From assembly GCA_947628195.1 (NCBI GenBank), contig CANQZB010000001.1, positions 1-30,584 of the forward strand: a stretch of 30,584 nt of DNA, read 5' to 3'. The DNA is from an uncultured Clostridia bacterium. GTDB lineage: Bacteria; Bacillota; Clostridia; Christensenellales; UBA1242. Positions 25,139 to 30,584 of this stretch are shown here, piece after piece. The translations under genes and the position numbers were made by a program. How positions within the stretch are numbered: the stretch's first letter is position 1; each line of letters opens with the position of its first letter. Under the pieces are notes generated by a model. The model did no database searches. It saw only the letters and a list, made by a program, of their open reading frames with translations, and was not told the origin of the DNA.

Positions 25139-26707
25139 ATGAAAAAAACAAAACGAATTTTAGCAACTGCAATGGCAGGTTTTTCGTTATTAACTTTGGT
25201 TGGCTGTGGAGGGGCTAAAAAATCACCTAACAACACAGTTCCTGAACAACCAAATGTTGAAAGCCCGGCAGATAACTCACTTCAAGAACAAATTGACGCT
25301 TTGCAAGATGCTTTAAAAGAAATGCAAAATCAGCTTAGTGATGCTCAAAAGGACATAGCCGAATTAAAAGAAACCGATAAAAACCTTTTGGCTTTAATTA
25401 ACACTAATATGGCAAGTTTAACTGAATCTTATAACAGCTTGCTAAAGCAAATTAATGATTTAAAGGAAAATCATGAGGCACTTTCTGGCGATGTTTCTGC
25501 ACTGCAAACACAATATAGCACATTAAATACGCAACTACAAAGTTTAACATCAAATTTAAGCACATTGCAATCCGTACTGGAAACTTTGCAACAAGACAAC
25601 ACAACTCAAACTTTGGTTGAAACAATTAAAGCGTTACAAAGCAAAATCAATTTGTTAACCGTTCAAAACGCCATGAGCTACACACTTAATACAAGGTACA
25701 ATTCCATTTCTGGTGGAGATAGCGCTTATGCTGTTAGGGTGAACGCAAATCCTAATGGTGAATGGTGCGGTTATTCTGAAAGTTACACATCACAATCTCA
25801 ATATTCATACGCAATAAGCTTGGATGGTTTTTGTTTTACAAACATAGATGGCGAACAAAAGGCAACGCAAGGCTATTCTTATACCGATATGTTTACACAT
25901 TATATTCATGCCAGTACAGGTGCAGAAAAATCTGGGAGCACTTACACATTAACCGGTTCAGAATTAACAAACGCAACTGTAACTTTAAACGATGAGGGAT
26001 ATGTTGAAAATTTTGTGGGTGAGCAAGGTGCAGAAAACCGTGTTTCTTTTAGTTTTACAGGTATTGATAGCAACCTATATAAATATGAATATGATAACTA
26101 TGTTGGTCATGTTCCAATTGTTAGTTACTATCAAACCGTATCCAATGCAATGGATGCAAGTTTTGACCTAAATTACGCCAAAATATCAGGTAAAATGACA
26201 GCGAATGGTGGTATAACCGGCGAAGCAATGGTAGTGGTTGGCAAGGGCAAATCTGCGCAATATCAAACAACAACAGAAGGAGAAAGTACATTTACAGGAT
26301 ATTTTGTTAATGAAAAGGGAGTATCGCAACAAGCATATACTGCAGAAAATGGAGAAATCACTTTTGATACATGGGATGAAAGTTCGGATGTTTCTGCTAA
26401 ATATATGGGTAAAAGTTTAAAACAGTCTTTATTTAGTTCTGAATTTACTATTAGTTTTGATCAAGATGCAAACACCTATACAATATCGCAAGAGGGTAAG
26501 CAATCTGTTACTGTAACTCTTAAAGAAGACGGCAAATTTACCGACTTTACAGCGATGGCCGCAGAAGAATATACCGGTTTCCCAGATCAAAAAGTAACTT
26601 ACCATATTGAGGGTCTGGATAAAGCAAAATTTGAAGAAGAATTTAAAGCAATTAAAGATAAGCTAGAAGAGTTAATTGAACAATATAATAGTAACCTTAA
26701 TCTTTAA
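25139..26707 (+). CDS. coiled-coil surface lipoprotein, function unknown
   Basis: The product is 522 residues. A lipoprotein signal peptide (MKKTKR, hydrophobic core, lipobox LVGC with Cys23) would be lipidated and cleaved by LspA. After a short Pro/Asn linker, residues about 45-175 are a long coiled coil with heptad-spaced Leu/Ile (LQEQIDALQDALKEMQNQL and similar). The remainder is a Tyr/Ser/Gly/Thr-rich beta-type domain, with segments such as YTLTGSELTNATVTL, YTISQEGKQSVTVTL and a two-halves look (EGYVENF, later DGKFTDF), ending in a short amphipathic helix. This beta region may fold like LolA/LppX-type or bacterial YceI-like lipoprotein sandwiches, but I cannot assign it. GGAGGG precedes the ATG. 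It is a monocistronic unit between two strong terminators, and the coiled coil probably lifts the domain off the membrane. Confidence 0.85.
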   Translation: MKKTKRILATAMAGFSLLTLVGCGGAKKSPNNTVPEQPNVESPADNSLQEQIDALQDALKEMQNQLSDAQKDIAELKETDKNLLALINTNMASLTESYNSLLKQINDLKENHEALSGDVSALQTQYSTLNTQLQSLTSNLSTLQSVLETLQQDNTTQTLVETIKALQSKINLLTVQNAMSYTLNTRYNSISGGDSAYAVRVNANPNGEWCGYSESYTSQSQYSYAISLDGFCFTNIDGEQKATQGYSYTDMFTHYIHASTGAEKSGSTYTLTGSELTNATVTLNDEGYVENFVGEQGAENRVSFSFTGIDSNLYKYEYDNYVGHVPIVSYYQTVSNAMDASFDLNYAKISGKMTANGGITGEAMVVVGKGKSAQYQTTTEGESTFTGYFVNEKGVSQQAYTAENGEITFDTWDESSDVSAKYMGKSLKQSLFSSEFTISFDQDANTYTISQEGKQSVTVTLKEDGKFTDFTAMAAEEYTGFPDQKVTYHIEGLDKAKFEEEFKAIKDKLEELIEQYNSNLNL

Positions 26708-26708
26708 T

Positions 26709-26734
26709 AAAAAGCGGAAGTTTTCCGCTTTTTT
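26709..26734 (+). terminator. intrinsic terminator of the lipoprotein gene
   Basis: AAAAAGCGGAA (26709-26719) pairs perfectly with TTCCGCTTTTT (26723-26733) over a three-base loop, followed by T. Confidence 0.93.
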
Positions 26735-26743
26735 GTTGCGTGG

Positions 26744-26824
26744 GTGGGGCTTATTCTGCGCCAGTGCGCAGAAAAATGGCAGAGCCATTTTGGCGCGAGA
26801 TAAATCTCGCGCAATAAGCCCCAC
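26744..26824. repeat. 81-bp cloverleaf palindromic element
   Basis: A perfect 12-bp outer stem, GTGGGGCTTATT (26744-26755) with AATAAGCCCCAC (26813-26824), encloses three perfect hairpins set end to end. These are CTGCGC/GCGCAG (26756-26771, loop CAGT), AAAATGGC/GCCATTTT (26773-26791, loop AGA) and GCGCGAGA/TCTCGCGC (26793-26812, loop TAAA). Only two bases (26772, 26792) are unpaired between them, so it folds as a four-way junction. It is far more GC-rich than its surroundings and lies between a terminator and a promoter. No second copy is seen in this window. It could be a dispersed MITE- or REP-like repeat, or a structured RNA. Confidence 0.85.
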
Positions 26825-26830
26825 ATTTGT

Positions 26831-26858
26831 TTGCCTTTTTAACAATTTGTGTTATAAT
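26831..26858 (+). promoter_or_regulatory. promoter of the Smr-like gene, apparently giving a leaderless mRNA
   Basis: TTGCCT (26831-26836) and a perfect TATAAT (26853-26858) are 16 bases apart. The ATG begins seven bases after the -10, just where transcription is expected to start, and no Shine-Dalgarno is present. Confidence 0.65.
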
Positions 26859-26864
26859 ATTTCC

Positions 26865-27206
26865 ATGCAGTTAATAACAATCGATATAAAAAGTAACAAT
26901 CAAACAGTTAGCGAGGCACTCGCGCAGTTTTTGGTTGAAGTTGACTCTTACAAAAAGGGTGGATATAAAGTTATGAAGGTCATTCACGGTTATGGCAGCC
27001 ATGGCGTGGGTGGGGCAATTAAAGTTGCATTTTTAAAAAAGTGCCAGGATTTAAAAAATCGCAAAATAATTTCCGATTACACCTGTTGTGATAAGTGGAC
27101 ATCCCAAAATGTTGTTCGTAAAATTGCAATAAATTATTGCCCGGATTTACTTGCAGATAAAGAACTTTATTTGTTAAACCCGGGTTGTAGCATTATTGTT
27201 TTGTAA
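26865..27206 (+). CDS. small Smr-like domain protein
   Basis: The product is 113 residues. Residues about 1-75 resemble a Smr domain, the nuclease or nucleic-acid-binding module found at the C-terminus of MutS2. The start LITIDIKSNNQTVSEALAQFL stands in for the usual LDLHG-containing strand and helix, and VMKVIHGYGSHGVGGAIK matches the hallmark HGxGxG turn followed by a helix. The first histidine motif (LDLHG) is missing here, so catalysis may be altered. The C-terminal about 40 residues include several Cys (CQDL, YTCCDKW, NYCPDLL, NPGCS). The ATG at 26865 is preferred because the promoter -10 ends six bases before it and the frame upstream runs back through the cloverleaf. Known roles of stand-alone Smr proteins are in RNA cleavage and ribosome rescue, but none is shown here. 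Confidence 0.7.
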   Translation: MQLITIDIKSNNQTVSEALAQFLVEVDSYKKGGYKVMKVIHGYGSHGVGGAIKVAFLKKCQDLKNRKIISDYTCCDKWTSQNVVRKIAINYCPDLLADKELYLLNPGCSIIVL

Positions 27207-27211
27207 AAATA

Positions 27212-27239
27212 AAAAAAGCCTATATTCTAGGCCTTTTTT
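27212..27239. terminator. bidirectional terminator between the Smr-like gene and the 27227 gene
   Basis: AAAAAAGCCTA (27212-27222) pairs with TAGGCCTTTTTT (27228-27239) with one bulged G over the loop TATTC. The stop codon of the convergent minus-strand gene lies inside the hairpin. Confidence 0.85.
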
Positions 27240-28051
27240 AATGTGTTTTCAACAAAATTTGCAATGTTTATTTTTAAATTTTCAATTAAATTATATCTTT
27301 CAGTGTCAGAAAGTTTTCTAACACTGTCATAATTTCTTATAAAGTCTTCATCAACAGAATTGTCATCCATCAAAACAATTGAACTGTTTTCATATAACTT
27401 AGAAGGTTTTTGTTTGTTAGAGCAGATTTTTAATTCGTAAAAATTGCGCGGGTCGCCGTCAATGCCATCTAAAAAGCTTAAATAATCATCAAAGCAAAGT
27501 GCGTCAAGCACTGCCATAAAATAGAAGATGTTAACATCATTTTTTTGGAAAGTAATTTCGTTGGTGCTTAAATATTTCCTTGCCAAGCGAATATAATCGG
27601 CATCTTCAATGTTTTTAGCGTAATAATATAAGGATTCACTTGAGCCATATTCACAAATGCCGTCTTCTAATTTTTGAATGTCAAAATTTCTGCCAGAAAG
27701 TGCCAGCAAATATGTATACCATTCATTTTGCGAATTTAAAATGGCGTTTTGATATGCAGTTTTGTCAAAAAGCCTGTATCTAGCAAAAGTGTAAATCCAA
27801 TAAGTGTTGTTAGAATCCAAAATCTTTTTGCCAATTCTATTTAAATCTGCCCCCTCGGCATAGGAAAACTTGTTTAAATAGGCAAGGTCGCCGTTTTCAA
27901 TAACTTTCTCTTGCAAAAGGCTAAAAATCTTTTTCCCATCTTCAACATTTAAAAGTTTTTTAATGTACGATTGAAACTTAACAATGTTCAATTGTTTTAA
28001 TTTGATATATAACATATCTACAATTTTATTTAGTTGTTCATCTGTTCTCAT
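27227..28051 (-). CDS. unknown helical cytoplasmic protein (274 aa)
   Basis: The product is 274 residues, without signal peptide or membrane segment. It is predicted almost wholly helical, with regular helix-turn-helix units rich in Tyr, Phe, Leu and Asn (for example YWIYTFARYRLFDKTAYQNAI, NEWYTYLLALSGRNFD, SLYYYAKNIED and IRLARKYL). The spacing resembles an alpha-solenoid or TPR/HEAT-like repeat protein that would bind other proteins. This is inference from pattern; no family is recognised and there is no enzyme motif. AGGAAATT precedes the ATG at 28051, and a well-formed promoter lies upstream. It is monocistronic and convergent with the Smr-like gene. Confidence 0.75.
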   Translation of the reverse strand: MRTDEQLNKIVDMLYIKLKQLNIVKFQSYIKKLLNVEDGKKIFSLLQEKVIENGDLAYLNKFSYAEGADLNRIGKKILDSNNTYWIYTFARYRLFDKTAYQNAILNSQNEWYTYLLALSGRNFDIQKLEDGICEYGSSESLYYYAKNIEDADYIRLARKYLSTNEITFQKNDVNIFYFMAVLDALCFDDYLSFLDGIDGDPRNFYELKICSNKQKPSKLYENSSIVLMDDNSVDEDFIRNYDSVRKLSDTERYNLIENLKINIANFVENTLKKA

Positions 28052-28068
28052 AATAATTTCCTATAAAT

Positions 28069-28097
28069 ATATTAACATATGCAGTAAAAAATGTCAA
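28069..28097 (-). promoter_or_regulatory. promoter of the 27227-28051 gene
   Basis: On the minus strand a perfect TTGACA (28097-28092) is 17 bases from TAATAT (28074-28069), followed closely by the ribosome site AGGA and the ATG at 28051. Confidence 0.8.
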
Positions 28098-28219
28098 TAT
28101 GTTATTAAAAGATTTTTAAGATAAATAAAAAAATATTATAAAAAATTAAAAAAACTTAAATAATCATTTTATTTTTATTTAAAAATGTGCAATAATATAA
28201 AATAATAAAAGGGGTAGGT

Positions 28220-29668
28220 ATGGAACAAGTTGGAAAAATTAAAAGAAAACACAGCGGGCATTTCGGGTCATTCTTTTTTGGGTTTTTTATTGGCCTGTTG
28301 TTAACTCTTGGTGCAATAGTTGGCGTGGGCGTTTTCGCTTATTATAACATTTCAATTAATTGGCTAAACAGCACATTTAACACAAACATAGAAATTGGTA
28401 GCGAACAATTGCGCGATTTAACCGCAAACAAACTTTTAGAAAAAGTTATGCATGTTGCGGGGGACTTTAACAATTACACATTAAACGATTTAAAAGCCGA
28501 TTTTGGCATTGATGTAAGCGAAATTATTGGAAACGACATTATGGGCATAGATATTTCCGATTTAAAAGATGTGCCAATAGTAAACATTGTTGATTCCTTA
28601 CAAAACAAATTTAACAACCTAACAGCCGAAGAGCTAAACGGCATAATTAGCCTAGAATCATTAGATAATATTCTAAATAAAACTAACACATTTTATTATA
28701 ACGAAGCAGACAACAAACTTTATAAAACCGAAAGTTTTTCCGAACTTGCCGAATTTGATTATGAAATAGTTGAAGAAGGTGAGCCAATTCCTGTTAAAAA
28801 GGTTAAAATTAAAAACTTTGATTTAATAGATATCACCCAGCAGGAAAGCCATCAGGTTGCCAACATTCAATTAAGGTATCTTCCACTTAGCACTGCGTTT
28901 AATTCGTTTTCCGATGTAATAGGGGATTTAACCTTGGAAGAAATGGAAACCCAATTTAACATAACCCTTCCAAGCCTGTTTGATGATTATAAGCAGAGCA
29001 AGCTTTCAGAACTAAACGGCATATTTGACACAATGATAAACGATATGACCCTTGCCAAAATGGAAGAAGACTTTAACATAACCTTGCCAAGCATTTTCAA
29101 TGATTATAAAGAAACTAAACTTTCCGAACTCAACACAACCTTTAATGAAATTATTCAAAACTTAACAATTGAAGATTTACAAACCGAATTTGGAGTAACT
29201 CTGCCAACCTTTTTGGAAAACTATAAAACAAGCAATATTTCCCAGTTGGGCTCTATTATTAACAACCTTCAATTAAGCGAAATTCTTGACTACAAATATA
29301 AAAACGGCTCTTGGTATAAAGGTGATCAGCAAATAACTGGCATTTTATCCGCCCTTGCAGGCTATACAGTAAACAACATCGATTCTGCCATAGATAATTT
29401 AACAATAAAGGACGTTTTCCCAGATAGAAGCGGTGTTCTCTCCTTGGTGGCGGAATCAACCCCAATTAAAGACATTCCAAGCGCAATAATGTCATCAATC
29501 AACACTTCAACCGTTTCAAAATTAATTAAATTGGAACTTTTGCCAAGCTCACTTTCCGGCAAAACAATAGATGATACTCCAATAGATTCAATGACTTTTA
29601 CCGAATTTACACAAAAAATTGCCGAAGTAATAGATAAATACAACCAACTAATTGGCACATTAGGCTAA
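28220..29668 (+). CDS. membrane-anchored extracellular protein with three approximately 38-residue repeats
   Basis: The product is 482 residues. A basic cytoplasmic start (KIKRKHSGHFG) is followed by one membrane helix at about 17-42 (FFFGFFIGLLLTLGAIVGVG). The rest is extracellular, acidic, and rich in Leu, Asn, Thr and Ile, with no Cys. Three tandem units lie at about 232-269, 270-308 and 309-347, each with the pattern LT..(M/L)...F.(I/V)TLP.......YK.S.(L/I)S.L. A weaker copy occurs near residues 92-130 (YTLNDLKADFGIDVSEI). The repeats look helical and could pack into a stalk or solenoid. There is no sortase signal, so the N-terminal helix is the anchor, as in the giant protein at 8578. GGGG lies seven bases before the ATG. 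No family is recognised. The 168-base gap upstream is AT-rich with no clear -35. Confidence 0.82.
   Translation: MEQVGKIKRKHSGHFGSFFFGFFIGLLLTLGAIVGVGVFAYYNISINWLNSTFNTNIEIGSEQLRDLTANKLLEKVMHVAGDFNNYTLNDLKADFGIDVSEIIGNDIMGIDISDLKDVPIVNIVDSLQNKFNNLTAEELNGIISLESLDNILNKTNTFYYNEADNKLYKTESFSELAEFDYEIVEEGEPIPVKKVKIKNFDLIDITQQESHQVANIQLRYLPLSTAFNSFSDVIGDLTLEEMETQFNITLPSLFDDYKQSKLSELNGIFDTMINDMTLAKMEEDFNITLPSIFNDYKETKLSELNTTFNEIIQNLTIEDLQTEFGVTLPTFLENYKTSNISQLGSIINNLQLSEILDYKYKNGSWYKGDQQITGILSALAGYTVNNIDSAIDNLTIKDVFPDRSGVLSLVAESTPIKDIPSAIMSSINTSTVSKLIKLELLPSSLSGKTIDDTPIDSMTFTEFTQKIAEVIDKYNQLIGTLG
28913..29260 (+). repeat. three in-frame tandem repeats (114, 117, 117 bp)
   Basis: The units are 28913-29026, 29027-29143 and 29144-29260. 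Units 1 and 2 still share DNA-level identity (for example TTTAACATAACC at the same place in both). Unit 3 is more diverged. This points to a recent internal duplication of an older repeat. Confidence 0.85.
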
Positions 29669-29677
29669 AAAAACTGC

Positions 29678-29702
29678 GCCCGGCCCTTTGGCTGGGCTTT
29701 TT
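29678..29702 (+). terminator. intrinsic terminator of the repeat-protein gene
   Basis: GCCCGGCC (29678-29685) pairs with GGCTGGGC (29690-29697) with one wobble over CTTT, followed by TTTTT. Confidence 0.93.
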
Positions 29703-29743
29703 ATTAAAATTTTTAAAAATCTGTTATTTCGCTTGTATTTCAC

Positions 29744-29772
29744 TTGACAAATATTTTATTTATTTATATACT
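29744..29772 (+). promoter_or_regulatory. promoter of the final surface-protein gene
   Basis: A perfect TTGACA (29744-29749) is 17 bases from TATACT (29767-29772). The ribosome site AAGGAG lies at about 29799-29804. Confidence 0.85.
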
Positions 29773-29809
29773 TACAAAAAATAAGTGTGCCTATTTTTAA
29801 GGAGAGTTT

Positions 29810-30584
29810 ATGAATACTAAAAGCAAAATTGCAATAAGCATTAGCCTTGTTTGTGTTTTAATTGCCACCGCAGTTGTGGCAGTTGTTGGCATTTGGGCTG
29901 CCACTCGCCAATCATTTACTTCCACAATTAATGTTAGATACACCGCCATGGAGGTTAACGGAACAGCGTCCGCTCAATGGAAGGTGGGGGAATCAGGCGA
30001 ATGGAATGATATGACCACCTCCTCCGGTGGAACTGTGCTTGAATTTGGCAAAACCGCTTTGCCGGCTAACACCACCTTGCAACCTAAAGAAGATTATATT
30101 GACCTTACTTCTTCTAACCCTTTTGTGGTTTTTAAATATACTTTCACCAATTCCGGCTCAACTGATTATGCTATAGACTTGTTGTATTCAGACGATTCCA
30201 TCGCCGATGAAAACATCTCCGTCTTTTCCTTAAATTCGGATACCGAAATTGAAAGCGACTTTGAAAATAACATCACCACCGCTTATGGCAATTTCACCAC
30301 CACTTCAATTAAAAAGAGTGCAGAAAAATATGTTTACATTTTAGCCAGGGTGGAGGATATCTATTCCAAAGTTTCCTATTCCGGCTCTTTCAGTTTTCAA
30401 CTAGATGGTAAGGACTATTCTGGCGATCTTTCCTTCACACCAAATGGCGCAAATTACACCGTAACCGCCCTAAATTCAAACCTAACCACCTTGCGCATCC
30501 CTTCTACCTTTAACGGTGGCGCGGTTACCGAAATAGAAGCAGAAGCCTTTTCGGGCCAATCAAGCCTAGAAACAGTAACCATTC
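29810..30584 (+). CDS. exported protein with BspA-type leucine-rich repeats (partial, C-terminus outside the window)
   Basis: The frame is open from ATG 29810, with AAGGAG just upstream, to the window end (258 residues seen). Residues about 6-31 are a hydrophobic segment (IAISISLVCVLIATAVVAVVG) ending near WAATRQSF, either a membrane anchor or a signal peptide. Residues about 35-215 are a Thr/Ser/Asn-rich beta-type domain with the look of TasA/camelysin-like secreted fibre proteins (FTSTINVRYTA, VVFKYTFTNSGSTDYAIDL, YVYILARVEDI). That likeness is tentative. From about residue 232 the sequence turns into a BspA-type leucine-rich repeat: LRIPSTFNGGAVTEIEAEAF then SGQSSLETVTI, the classic unit of surface adhesins in gut and oral bacteria. 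The gene is GC-richer than its neighbours and strongly promoted. A role in adhesion is inferred. Confidence 0.8.
   Translation, partial: MNTKSKIAISISLVCVLIATAVVAVVGIWAATRQSFTSTINVRYTAMEVNGTASAQWKVGESGEWNDMTTSSGGTVLEFGKTALPANTTLQPKEDYIDLTSSNPFVVFKYTFTNSGSTDYAIDLLYSDDSIADENISVFSLNSDTEIESDFENNITTAYGNFTTTSIKKSAEKYVYILARVEDIYSKVSYSGSFSFQLDGKDYSGDLSFTPNGANYTVTALNSNLTTLRIPSTFNGGAVTEIEAEAFSGQSSLETVTI

Noticed and set aside
26744..26824. Cloverleaf read as a tRNA gene or an integron attC site
   Set aside because: It has no T-loop, anticodon-loop or acceptor signature of a tRNA, and no attC core sites or integron genes nearby. All arms are perfect palindromes.

Overview
The window is about 30.6 kb of AT-rich DNA, densely packed with genes that use the standard bacterial code: tryptophans are TGG and genes end in TAA, TAG or TGA. 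The gene set points to a Gram-positive-type, low-GC Bacillota (Clostridia-like, probably an uncultured gut or animal-associated lineage). It includes SepF, LspA with a lipobox lipoprotein, tig-clpP-clpX, strong sigma-A promoters (TTGACA/TATAAT) with GGAG-type ribosome sites, and large exported adhesin-like proteins. I see no tRNA or rRNA gene, CRISPR array, transposase, phage gene or restriction gene. Species-level placement cannot be made from the sequence alone.

Layout, left to right. 1-604: N-terminal part of a secreted protein on the minus strand. 703-1455: two half-size TauE/SafE (TSUP) transporter genes in the same frame, separated by one TAG codon. 1434-2165: SPOR-like membrane protein on the minus strand. 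2259-4140: groES-groEL. 4179-6593: archaeal-type valS on the minus strand. 6738-7100: small unknown protein. 7500-8285: rsmA. 8578-18525: one gene of almost 10 kb encoding a 3315-residue, N-terminally anchored extracellular protein. 18632-20705: probable operon of an unknown 80-aa protein, sepF, lspA and an RluD-family pseudouridine synthase. 20897-21508: two small membrane proteins. 21601-25046: tig, clpP, clpX (protein folding and quality control). 25139-26707: coiled-coil lipoprotein. 26865-27206: small Smr-like protein. 27227-28051: unknown minus-strand protein. 28220-29668: membrane-anchored protein with an approximately 38-residue tandem repeat. 29810-end: N-terminal part of a membrane-anchored protein entering BspA-type leucine-rich repeats.

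Two themes run through the window. One is housekeeping: folding and proteolysis (GroES/EL, trigger factor, ClpXP), translation and ribosome maturation (ValRS, RsmA, RluD), and division or lipoprotein processing (SepF, LspA). The other is a heavy investment in cell-surface proteins: the giant protein, the lipoprotein, the repeat protein and the two partial exported proteins. LspA would process the lipoprotein at 25139.

The most unusual non-coding signals are an 81-bp perfect cloverleaf (12-bp outer stem with three internal hairpins) at 26744-26824, and a strongly self-complementary segment between clpP and clpX (23560-23672) with a possible pseudoknot and two mutually exclusive pairings. Other points are two candidate leaderless mRNAs (starts at 2165 minus and 26865 plus) and the transporter halves split by one amber codon. 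All functional statements are from reading the sequence; no database search was run.
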